A stretch of DNA of 64,000 bases from Lachnospiraceae bacterium (lineage in GTDB: Bacteria; Bacillota; Clostridia; Lachnospirales; Lachnospiraceae): NCBI GenBank assembly GCA_024681775.1, contig JAILAF010000013.1:32466-96465 (forward strand). The letters are read 5' to 3'. Of this stretch, positions 16,979 through 25,018 are shown piece after piece. A model generated the notes under the pieces. The model was not told where the DNA came from, searched no databases, and saw only the letters and a program-made list of their open reading frames with translations. Every line of letters begins with the position of its first letter. The stretch's first letter is position 1. The translations under genes were made by a program, and so were the position numbers.

Positions 16979-17914
16979 TTATACGGATTCCGGAATATGG
17001 TATCCGGCCTCAGTCATTTTTTTCTCCAATTCGGAAATGGAGATGTCCAATTTGGAGGCTCCTTTTTCAAGAGAAAGATCCCCGTCTTGAATCAGTGAAA
17101 AAATGGTAGACTCTCTTCCTGCTGCAAAGGAAATCTCCTTCTCATTTTGAATATGCAGTTCTTCGTTATATTCTTCCAGGATCATATCGGTTGCCTCCGC
17201 TCGGTGGGTATTTAAGATGTCCGCCAGCACATCCTCGCTGATGCATTCGTCGATGGCTTCATTTGCAGCGTCTTCCAGACTCATTCCTGCCTTCGTTTTG
17301 GTCCGGATCTTGTCGATCAGAATGGCATAGCCCTTCAGTTCCTTGCACTTTTCCATCAGTTCCGCATTGTGACCGTAATTGATATTGATCAGGGTGGTGA
17401 CGCAATCCAGTGCGGGGGTTCCCTTGCAGGAGCCGGAAAAAGCATCGCTCATCCGTAACTCCCGTCTGTCCTCTTCCTTGTCATCGCCGTTGAAGAAAAC
17501 GATGAACTGAGGAGTCGGAAGGGGGATCTTTCTGCTGCTGTACAGGTCCGTGTGATCCCCGAACAGTTTCTGATAGAGCTTCGAGAGATACAGGAAACCT
17601 CGCAGCGGGATGTTGGGATTGACGGTGCTCTGTTGCTCGTACAGGTTGAGGGAAGATGCAATCAAAAACGAGAGATCATTTTTCATGCCCATGTAGATAA
17701 AGTTCTCGATGGTGTTGATCTCGATGGCATCCGGATCGTCGTAATCCGTCCCGTTGATGGCGTTGTAAAGGGACAGGAGAGCTTTTTTATCGTTGAACAG
17801 GAATTTGAACAATCTGTCCTTGTATTGCCTGTTTACATTCGGGTCGCTGACCTGCACGGCCTCCTGTGCGGCGCTTGCCGTGGTTTTAACTTCAGGTGCA
17901 ATGTTGGATTTCAA
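16979..17914 (-). CDS. Rpn-family recombination-promoting nuclease / PD-(D/E)XK transposase-like protein
   Basis: A 311-residue protein of the Rpn/PDDEXK transposase group. Recognised from the N-terminal DRLFKFLFNDKKALLSLYNAINGTDY, NTIENFIYMGMKNDLSFLI and LYEQQSTVNPNIPLRGFLYL blocks (shown here in short pieces of one continuous domain), with the acidic/Lys catalytic region in the first 110 residues, followed by a helical C-terminus that contains FAAGRESTI. Family members cut DNA and promote RecA-independent recombination in E. coli. The start is TTG 17914, preceded on the minus strand by AAAGGAGA; no ATG fits better. No inverted repeats flank it, so it is not a demonstrable mobile element. 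It lies between the two DUF4214 paralogues. Confidence 0.82.
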   Translation of the reverse strand: MKSNIAPEVKTTASAAQEAVQVSDPNVNRQYKDRLFKFLFNDKKALLSLYNAINGTDYDDPDAIEINTIENFIYMGMKNDLSFLIASSLNLYEQQSTVNPNIPLRGFLYLSKLYQKLFGDHTDLYSSRKIPLPTPQFIVFFNGDDKEEDRRELRMSDAFSGSCKGTPALDCVTTLININYGHNAELMEKCKELKGYAILIDKIRTKTKAGMSLEDAANEAIDECISEDVLADILNTHRAEATDMILEEYNEELHIQNEKEISFAAGRESTIFSLIQDGDLSLEKGASKLDISISELEKKMTEAGYHIPESV

Positions 17915-18459
17915 TATAGATTTCTCCTTTCATTATAGGCGTGTAATGACTGTAACTTCAAGGAAAATCTATGTCTTTATTCTATGATTCATGCGAATAT
18001 ACCTCCCCAAACAGATTCCCCAAATATCCCGGAAGGCAAGAAAGTTAGCGTACAAATTCTCAAAACTGTTAAAGATCGTGAACGTGGTCAAGGGTGATGC
18101 TCATGATTGGAAAATGTGGCCGAAACGGCCGGATGCCTTTGGGCATATTTGATTGGTATCGAATACTATAACATCCCCAGCGTTAGAGGTAAAGAAAAAA
18201 TGAAAGATGATAAGAGATACGCATATCAGTTGAAGGAAATATCTTTACTTTGTTATACTATATACAGTTCATTTACATATTTATACAATCATTGGTTGTT
18301 ACAGGTATTTTTCGATAATCGCGGAAGACATTCTTGTAAGGCTTAACCGGATCCCCTGAGTTCATCGAACAGTGCCATTACGCCGGGATTGAGGAAGGCG
18401 GTGATAAATCAAATAATTATCGTTGAGTCGACAATGTATTGTTTGAGAAAGGGGATCAC
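17915..18459. other. Gene-poor, AT-rich spacer in the DUF4214 locus
   Basis: Apart from the DUF4214 relic at its right end, I see no supported gene. Bases 18170-18330 are markedly AT-rich compared with their surroundings. The only longer frame (18107-18346) lacks a ribosome site and known motifs. The composition and relic suggest deletion and rearrangement. Confidence 0.7.
18340..18426 (+). pseudogene. 3' relic of a third DUF4214 gene
   Basis: Bases 18340-18426 translate as GLTGSPEFIEQCHYAGIEEG followed by eight residues and a stop. This aligns with GFTGSPEFIDQCHHAGIEIG at the end of copy A and the matching end of copy B. An in-frame TAA sits immediately before it, and nucleotide similarity continues a few codons upstream only if the frame is shifted. 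The rest of the gene is missing. Confidence 0.85.
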
Positions 18460-20304
18460 ATGAGAAAAACAGTTTTCAATGCACTGGCATCATTGGTTTT
18501 GGTACTATGTTGTATTCCTGTTTTGGGGATCAAGGCGAAGGCAGTATCTCCGGACACGACCTGGCAGGATAATTACAACTATGAACTCAGGGAAGGAAGT
18601 ATTTACCTGAAATCCTACAAAGAAACTGCTCCCGGGGGCGATATAGTGATTCCGGCCACTGCTACAGTGGGCGGGGTGACCTATGGCACAGTGATCGAAT
18701 CTGAGGGCAGATATTATGAGACGGAAGATGATTGGGGATATGTTTTTTTCTTCCCGGTAGATAATATTGCTTCTGTAACTACGGAAGATGGTGTCAAAGC
18801 GACATGCTTAAATTATTTGTTTTATAACAGTATACAGTTTAACGGCTATTATAATGAAGTTGTTCCAAATGCAACGCTGGAATCACTTCATTTAGAAAGT
18901 CTTGATACAAGTGATCTGACAGCAATGCAAAGTGCTTTTGCACATTGCGCTAACTTGACATCACTTGATTTAAGCAGATGGGATACCGGGAATGTTGTAG
19001 ATATGAATGCTACCTTTCATGGATGCAAAGCCCTCAGCGACTTGAAGATAAGTGAGTGGGATACTTCCAATTGTGAGAGCATGGGATTGATGTTCGATGG
19101 TTGTCGTTCACTGGAACGTATAGATTTATCTCATTGGGATATCACGAAAGTAACCAATATGAATGCTATGTTCGGTGATTGCGCTCGCTTGGTGGAGCTG
19201 AATCTACGTAATTTTCAGACGGATGTTGTTCGTGATGTCAGCTTAATGTTTTGGGCTTGCTATGAGCTTGAAAAGGTGAACCTTTCCGGATTTGATCTTT
19301 CGAATGTGCAATATTTCGAGGACATGTTCGAGGCTTGCAATTCTTTGAAAGAAATCCGTACTCCCATGAATACTCCCGTTTCTATTACGCTTCCCAAGAC
19401 ATTTTATGATGGAAACGGAAATAGTTATACGGAATTACCGATGAACAATCCCTCGTCAATGCGATTGACCGATCAAAGTAATCCCGAACCGGACAATGAA
19501 GCTGTTAACGACTTTGTGTCACGTCTCTATCATGTGTTCCTTGATCGTGAGCCTGAGCAGGAGGAAGTAGAAGGATGGGCATCTCTCATCGTCTCCGGAC
19601 AGAAAACTGCCGGTGAGGCAGCTGCAGGCTTCATCTTCAGCCCCGAGTTCACCAACCGGAATATGTGTAACTCCCACTTCCTGGATTACCTGTACCTGGG
19701 TCTCTTTGACAGGGCTGCAGACGATACCGGAAAGGAAGGCTGGACCCTTCTGATCGATGAGGGCTACTCCAGAGAAAAAGTGGTGCAGGGATTCCTGACA
19801 AGCCCTGAATTCATTGACCTCTGTGCAAAATTTGGCGTGAACTGCGGAACCGGTCTGGCAAATGTTCCCGAACTGGGCACCATCCAGACGGACCATTGCA
19901 CCATTGCAGGATGCCCTAATGATGCGCCTGTTAAGATCATGGTCGTCAGCCTGTATGACACCGTCTTTGGACGTGTGCCGTCGCAGGATGAGGTGGACTT
20001 CTGGGTGAACCACATGGCAAATCACACTCCCGGTGTCACTGCCCGCGTGATGGTAAACACCTTCCTGAACGGAGAGGAGTATAGCAACCTGAACAGGAAC
20101 AACACCGAGTACATCACTGACCTGTATCATGCCATCTTTAACCGCGATGCGGACGAGGGCGGATTAAGCGACTGGCTGAACCGTCTCGAAAACCTGGGCT
20201 GGACCAGAGAGCAGGTACTCAATGGCTTTACCGCTTCTGCCGAGTTTATCGACCAGTGCCACCATGCCGGCATCGAGATCGGTGGAGAAATCGAGACACA
20301 GTGA
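18460..20304 (+). CDS. Secreted BspA-like LRR protein with C-terminal DUF4214 module (copy B)
   Basis: A 614-residue exported protein. A signal peptide (MRKTVFNALASLVLVLCCIP, cut near KAKA) precedes about 90 residues of unassigned mature sequence, then five or six BspA/DUF285-type repeats of about 23-25 residues (pattern LxSLDLSxWDTSNVxxMxxMFxxC, about residues 140-300). The DUF4214 module (about 345-614) is the counterpart of copy A. ATG 18460 follows AAAGGGG and gives a proper signal peptide; the upstream TTG adds a charged extension. The LRR part is AT-richer than the module, consistent with a shuffled N-terminus. Likely a surface adhesin; no sorting signal is seen. Confidence 0.87.
   Translation: MRKTVFNALASLVLVLCCIPVLGIKAKAVSPDTTWQDNYNYELREGSIYLKSYKETAPGGDIVIPATATVGGVTYGTVIESEGRYYETEDDWGYVFFFPVDNIASVTTEDGVKATCLNYLFYNSIQFNGYYNEVVPNATLESLHLESLDTSDLTAMQSAFAHCANLTSLDLSRWDTGNVVDMNATFHGCKALSDLKISEWDTSNCESMGLMFDGCRSLERIDLSHWDITKVTNMNAMFGDCARLVELNLRNFQTDVVRDVSLMFWACYELEKVNLSGFDLSNVQYFEDMFEACNSLKEIRTPMNTPVSITLPKTFYDGNGNSYTELPMNNPSSMRLTDQSNPEPDNEAVNDFVSRLYHVFLDREPEQEEVEGWASLIVSGQKTAGEAAAGFIFSPEFTNRNMCNSHFLDYLYLGLFDRAADDTGKEGWTLLIDEGYSREKVVQGFLTSPEFIDLCAKFGVNCGTGLANVPELGTIQTDHCTIAGCPNDAPVKIMVVSLYDTVFGRVPSQDEVDFWVNHMANHTPGVTARVMVNTFLNGEEYSNLNRNNTEYITDLYHAIFNRDADEGGLSDWLNRLENLGWTREQVLNGFTASAEFIDQCHHAGIEIGGEIETQ
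19845..20233 (+). repeat. DUF4214 cassette, copy B
   Basis: Partner of 16423-16811, with blocks of 175, 128 and 43 bp that are identical or nearly so, separated by short diverged patches and without indels. Confidence 0.95.
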
Positions 20305-20340
20305 TGCCGGGATTCCGGCCGAGAATACTGAAATAATGCA

Positions 20341-20382
20341 AAAAAGCTCCGGCAGATTCTCAAATCTGCCGGAACTTTTTTG
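20341..20382 (+). terminator. Intrinsic terminator of copy B
   Basis: GCTCCGGCAGATT, loop CTCA, AATCTGCCGGAAC, then a run of six T. The same stem core as at 16914. Confidence 0.9.
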
Positions 20383-20510
20383 CAAATGCTCGAAAAAATG
20401 TCTTGCAAAATGCACTTTAATGCGTCAATATTTTACCATACCAAAGTGACATGCCGCTCCGGCGCAGAATAGAGTCTTGCGCAGGAGACGGGTAAGGGGA
20501 GGATAGGAAT

Positions 20511-22049
20511 ATGGAATTTGCAAATTCATTCTGGTCACTGTTGCCGCCGCTGGTGGCAATCCTGCTGGCGCTCATCACCAAGGAGGTGTATTCATCCCTC
20601 TTCGTTGGCATCTGCGTGGGCGGGTTGCTGTACGCAGGATTTAACGTGCGTCTGGCCATGGAGCATATCTTCGTGGACGGCATGATCGGTCAGCTGTCCG
20701 ACAGCTGGAATGTGGGCATCCTGATCTTCCTGGTGGTGCTGGGCTGTATGGTCATGCTCATGAACCGCGCAGGAGGCTCTGCGGCCTTCGGTAAATGGGC
20801 CGTTACCCATGTGAAGACGAAGGCGGGAGCTCAGGTGGCCACCATCGTCCTGGGCATGCTGATCTTTATCGACGATTATTTCAACTGCCTCACCGTGGGT
20901 TCCGTGATGCGTCCCGTGACGGACAAGCACGGGATCTCCAGGGAAAAGCTGGCCTATCTCATCGACGCTACCGCAGCGCCCGTCTGTATCATCGCTCCCA
21001 TTTCTTCCTGGGCTGCTGCTGTGACCGGGTTTGTGGACGGCGCCAACGGACTGTCCCTTTTCATCAGAGCCATCCCTTACAATTTCTATGCGCTGCTGAC
21101 CCTGGTCATGATGTTCGCCATCACCTATATGAAGTTTGATTACGGCTCCATGCGTCTGGCAGAGCTGAACCGGCAGGCACAGATCAAGAGCAGGCTGAAG
21201 GAAGAGCCCGCTGCACTGACCGGTGCGGAAGATCAGCCCAATCCCCCCGTGTCCGATAAGGGTAAGGTTTCCCATCTGGTTTTCCCCATTGCGACTCTGA
21301 TCATCTGCTGTGTCATCGGCATGATCTACACCGGCGGATTTTTCGAGGGCGCGGGATTTATCGAGGCTTTCTCCAATTCCGACGCTTCCGTGGGACTGGT
21401 GTACGGCTCCGTGGTGGCGCTGATCCTGACGGTCATTTACTATCTCATCACGAAGGTCCTGACCTTCAACGAGTGTATGAACGCCCTTCCCGAGGGCTTT
21501 AAGAGCATGGTCCCCGCCATTCTGGTGCTGACCTTTGCATGGACCCTGAAGGCTATGACGGACTCTCTGGGCGCAGCGGAGTACGTGGGCGGTGTGGTTG
21601 CAAATGTAGCAGACAATCACGCCCTCATGAGCCTGCTTCCTTCCCTGGTATTCCTGGTAGGTGTGTTCCTTGCCTTTGCAACCGGTACCTCCTGGGGAAC
21701 CTTCGGTATCCTCATCCCCATCGTCGTCAATGTCTTCGGCGGGGATGTGAACAACGAGCTGATGATCATCGCCATCTCTGCCTGCATGGCAGGAGCCGTC
21801 TGCGGAGACCACTGCTCCCCCATTTCCGACACCACCATCATGGCTTCCGCGGGAGCGGACTGCAACCACATCCGCCATGTCAGCACCCAGCTGCCTTATG
21901 CATTTACGGTTGCTGCGGTATCCCTTGTGGCCTATATCGTTTCCGGCTTTGTGCGGAACTGGCTGGTGTGCCTGCTCATCGGCATTGCGCTGATGGTGGG
22001 AACGCTCTTTGTATTGAAAGCTATGACGCAAAACAAAGAAGTAGAGTAA
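20511..22049 (+). CDS. nhaC: NhaC-family Na+/H+ antiporter
   Basis: A 512-residue integral membrane protein with about 11-12 hydrophobic helices. It reads as the NhaC/ion-transporter superfamily: LPPLVAILLALITKEVYSSL at the N-terminus, FIDDYFNCLTVGSVMRPV, IDATAAPVCIIAPISSWAA, the conserved TGTSWGTFGILIPI, and GDHCSPISDTTIMASAGA. Members exchange Na+ for H+, some carrying dicarboxylate or amino-acid pairs, so ion coupling is expected but specificity is not proven. ATG 20511 follows GGGGAGG. It is monocistronic with a terminator at 22148. Confidence 0.9.
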   Translation: MEFANSFWSLLPPLVAILLALITKEVYSSLFVGICVGGLLYAGFNVRLAMEHIFVDGMIGQLSDSWNVGILIFLVVLGCMVMLMNRAGGSAAFGKWAVTHVKTKAGAQVATIVLGMLIFIDDYFNCLTVGSVMRPVTDKHGISREKLAYLIDATAAPVCIIAPISSWAAAVTGFVDGANGLSLFIRAIPYNFYALLTLVMMFAITYMKFDYGSMRLAELNRQAQIKSRLKEEPAALTGAEDQPNPPVSDKGKVSHLVFPIATLIICCVIGMIYTGGFFEGAGFIEAFSNSDASVGLVYGSVVALILTVIYYLITKVLTFNECMNALPEGFKSMVPAILVLTFAWTLKAMTDSLGAAEYVGGVVANVADNHALMSLLPSLVFLVGVFLAFATGTSWGTFGILIPIVVNVFGGDVNNELMIIAISACMAGAVCGDHCSPISDTTIMASAGADCNHIRHVSTQLPYAFTVAAVSLVAYIVSGFVRNWLVCLLIGIALMVGTLFVLKAMTQNKEVE

Positions 22050-22147
22050 CCGGATCTTCCCACGTTGCGAAACGTACTGTTGCTTTTCTACCCAAAGGAA
22101 ATATAATAAAAGCAGAAGGTACGTTCAATCGCATATCATCAGGAAAC

Positions 22148-22185
22148 AAAGGCGTTTCATCTCTCGCGGATGGAACGCCTTTTTG
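22148..22185 (+). terminator. Intrinsic terminator of nhaC
   Basis: AAAGGCGTTTCATC (22148-22161), a 7-base loop, and GATGGAACGCCTTT (22169-22182), with one G-T pair, followed by T. Confidence 0.88.
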
Positions 22186-22209
22186 CATTTGAAAAGGGGG
22201 GGTATGATT

Positions 22210-24780
22210 ATGGCTGCTTTTGACAGGATCTTGAGCGGGATTCCGGAGATGGATGCGGCACTTGATAACATCCGGCTGGGAGACAATGTGGTATGGCGGG
22301 TTTCGGATCTGGAGCAGTTCAAACTCTTCATGGAGCCCTATCTGCGGCAGGCCATCGCAGACGGGCGCAACATCATCTATTTCCGTTTTGCCAGTCATGA
22401 GCCTCTGGTGGAGGACTGCCCGGAGATCAAAACCGTGGAGGTGCCATTGTCCCACCGCTTCGAAACCTTCACTGTAGACATTCACAACGTCATCGAGCAG
22501 GAGGGAAAGGACGCCTTCTATGTTTTTGACTGCCTTTCCGAGCTGCAGGCTGCCTGGGCTACGGACCTTATGATGGGAAACTTTTTCCGGGTGACCTGTC
22601 CCTTCCTCTTTGTGCTGGATACCGTGGCGTTTTTTCCCATCATCCGCGGAAAGCACTCGGTCCATTCCATCGACAAGATCCTGAATACCACACAGCTTTT
22701 CTTTGATGTCTATGCGGATAAAAATACGGTCTATGTCCGCCCGGAGAAGGTGTGGAACCGCACCTCCGATACCATGTTCCTGCCCCATACCTACGATCCC
22801 GAGACAGGGGCCTTCCGTCCCATTCTGGACGGGGTACGATCCAGCCGTTTTTACCAGACCCTTGGAGCAGCGCAGCGCTCTGCCGAGGAGCAGTATTCCG
22901 ATTCCTGGGACCGCTTTTTCAACCGTACAAAAATGCTGCGGGAAAGCGGCGCGGATGTGACGGAAGACTGCCACAGGATGTGCAATATCATGATGACCCG
23001 GGACGACAAAATGCGGGGGATGGTAAAGAAGCATTTTGCGCCGGAGGATTATTTTGCAGTGCGGGACCACATGGTGGGAACGGGAATGATCGGCGGTAAG
23101 GCATGCGGAATGCTGCTGGCCAGAGCCATCATCCGGAACAGGGAACCCGATATCGACGAGGTGCTGGAGCCCCACGATTCTTTCTATGTAGGATCCGATT
23201 TGTATTATACCTATCTGGTGGACAACGGACTCTGGGATCTGCGGGTGAGACAGCGGACGGAGGAGGGGTATTTTGCTCTGGCGGAGGAATTCGCTACCAG
23301 GATCATGGAGGGAACCTTTTCCGCGGAAATGCATGACAGGTTTGTCGGAATCATGGAATATTACGGACAGGATCCATACATCATCCGTTCCAGCAGTATC
23401 CTGGAAGATGGTTTCGGCAATGCTTTTGCGGGAAAATACGAGTCGGTCTTCTGTACCAACAGAGGCAACCTTGAGGAGCGAACGGCGGAATTCGAGCATG
23501 CCATCAAGGTGGTGTACGCCAGCTCCATGAGTCTCTCCGCATTGGATTACCGGAAACGGCGGGGCCTGGACAAGCGGGATGAGCAGATGGCGCTGCTCAT
23601 TCAGAGGGTGTCAGGCTCCTACTATGGTTCCAACTATATGCCCTGCGCTGCTGGCGTGGGATATTCCTTCAGTCCGTACCGGATCATGAAGGAGAGCGAT
23701 CCTTCTGCAGGGATGTTGCGGCTGGTGATGGGCCTGGGAACCTCCGCAGTGGACCGGACGGAAGGCTCCTATCCAAGGATCGTGAACCTGGACATGCCGG
23801 AAAAAACCTCCTATTCCTCCTCTGCGGACAAACATCGTTTTTCCCAGGGGAAAGCGGAAGCGATCAGTATGACGGAAAAGGTGCTGCGAAAGTTTTCTTT
23901 GGAAGAGCTGGAACAGGACCTGCCGGGCTATCTGGGGAGGATCCTGCTGGAGCATGACACGGATGCCGAGTCCAGGCTCAGCGAGATTGGCCACCCCCGA
24001 AACGTGCTCTTTATCTCCTGTAAAGGGCTCGTGGCAAACGGCATTCTCATGGAGCAAATGCGGCGGATGCTGCACACAATCCAGGAGGAATATAATTATC
24101 CTGTGGATACGGAATTTACCATCAATCTGTCAGAGGACGGTGAGTATTCCATTGATCTGCTACAGTGCAGGCCACTTCAGGTGAGGAAAGGGGAGTCGGG
24201 AACCGTGATTCCGCCGGATATCCCGAAGGAACGGATCCTTCTGGAAAGCAGAGGGGCATCCATGGGGATGGCAAAAACGGCAGGACTGGATATCATCGTT
24301 TATGTGGATCCCATCAGATATTACAACATGCCCTACATAGAGAAGAATCTGGTGGCAAAGCTGGTTGGTACCATCAATTGGCATTACCGTGAACAGGGGA
24401 AGCACATGATGTTGATCGTTCCCGGAAGAGTGGGGACGACTTCACCGGAGTTGGGAGTGCCTACCGCGTTTTCGGATATCAGCGCCTATGAGGTCATCTG
24501 TGAAGTGGAGGAGTCCCGGGCGGGCTACAATCCGGAGCTGTCCTACGGCAGCCACATTTTCCAGGACCTGGTGGAAGCGCAGATTCTCTATACCGCTGTT
24601 TTTGACAGTGAGAAGACGATCCGTTTTTCCCCGGAACTGTTGGAGGATTTCCCGGATCTTGTGCGGGAATTTGACCGGACGGGAAGACTCTCCGATATCG
24701 TTCATGTGTATGATATCAGCGCAGCCGGTGCCACGGTATATCATGATGTGGCAGAAGAGCATCTGGTGATCACCTGTTGA
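22210..24780 (+). CDS. KaiC-like domain fused to PEP-synthase-type ATP-grasp domain
   Basis: An 857-residue protein. The first about 200 residues begin FDRILSGIPEMDAALDNI, the entry motif of KaiC/RadA-type RecA folds, and include a Walker-B-like FYVFDCLSEL, but the expected Walker A loop is replaced by LGDNVVWRVSDL. The central and C-terminal part has the PPDK_N (PEP/pyruvate-binding ATP-grasp) signatures GGKACGMLLARAI and RSSSILEDGFGNAFAGKYES, and a downstream TEFTINLSEDGEYSIDLLQC segment. The phosphohistidine and PEP barrel domains of PPDK or PEP synthase are absent. ATG 22210 has the best spacing from AAGGGGGG. The reaction is unknown; ATP-dependent phosphorylation of a protein or small molecule is conceivable. 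Confidence 0.8.
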   Translation: MAAFDRILSGIPEMDAALDNIRLGDNVVWRVSDLEQFKLFMEPYLRQAIADGRNIIYFRFASHEPLVEDCPEIKTVEVPLSHRFETFTVDIHNVIEQEGKDAFYVFDCLSELQAAWATDLMMGNFFRVTCPFLFVLDTVAFFPIIRGKHSVHSIDKILNTTQLFFDVYADKNTVYVRPEKVWNRTSDTMFLPHTYDPETGAFRPILDGVRSSRFYQTLGAAQRSAEEQYSDSWDRFFNRTKMLRESGADVTEDCHRMCNIMMTRDDKMRGMVKKHFAPEDYFAVRDHMVGTGMIGGKACGMLLARAIIRNREPDIDEVLEPHDSFYVGSDLYYTYLVDNGLWDLRVRQRTEEGYFALAEEFATRIMEGTFSAEMHDRFVGIMEYYGQDPYIIRSSSILEDGFGNAFAGKYESVFCTNRGNLEERTAEFEHAIKVVYASSMSLSALDYRKRRGLDKRDEQMALLIQRVSGSYYGSNYMPCAAGVGYSFSPYRIMKESDPSAGMLRLVMGLGTSAVDRTEGSYPRIVNLDMPEKTSYSSSADKHRFSQGKAEAISMTEKVLRKFSLEELEQDLPGYLGRILLEHDTDAESRLSEIGHPRNVLFISCKGLVANGILMEQMRRMLHTIQEEYNYPVDTEFTINLSEDGEYSIDLLQCRPLQVRKGESGTVIPPDIPKERILLESRGASMGMAKTAGLDIIVYVDPIRYYNMPYIEKNLVAKLVGTINWHYREQGKHMMLIVPGRVGTTSPELGVPTAFSDISAYEVICEVEESRAGYNPELSYGSHIFQDLVEAQILYTAVFDSEKTIRFSPELLEDFPDLVREFDRTGRLSDIVHVYDISAAGATVYHDVAEEHLVITC

Positions 24781-24846
24781 GCGGAGCCACGAGGGCAGTA
24801 GCGGTTTTTCTTTTCCGACCCGTCTTGTGATATGACAGGTGGAATC

Positions 24847-24879
24847 ACAGATCCGGTCCGAAAGGACCGGGTCTGTTTT
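24847..24879 (+). terminator. Intrinsic terminator before trpE
   Basis: ACAGATCCGGTCC, loop GAAA, GGACCGGGTCTGT, then TTT. Its right arm can instead pair with AGACCCGG at 24891-24898. Confidence 0.75.
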
Positions 24880-24949
24880 ATTGCACAAAAAGACCCGGAA
24901 AAAACCTTTCCGTTTTTGCAAAACGGCGAGTGCGTTCCATGGATTTCTG

Positions 24950-24958
24950 TGCTAAACT
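24950..24958 (+). promoter_or_regulatory. Possible extended -10 promoter of trpEG
   Basis: TG (24950-24951), one base, TAAACT (24953-24958), about 60 bp before the trpE ATG. The -35 region is poor. Confidence 0.35.
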
Positions 24959-25018
24959 GTAGTTTGCAGTTATTGTGCGAAAGCTGCGGATTACGCCTGC
25001 AACATGTGAGGGGAACAT

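Noticed and set aside
16979..17914. Insertion sequence around the Rpn-like gene
   Set aside because: No terminal inverted repeats or target-site duplications could be found, so it is annotated only as a gene.
18107..18346. A 79-codon frame in the AT-rich spacer
   Set aside because: No ribosome site, no motif, and it runs into the DUF4214 relic.
24781..25018. T-box leader for trpE
   Set aside because: No match to the T-box AGGGTGGNACCGCG core; only overlapping hairpins were seen.
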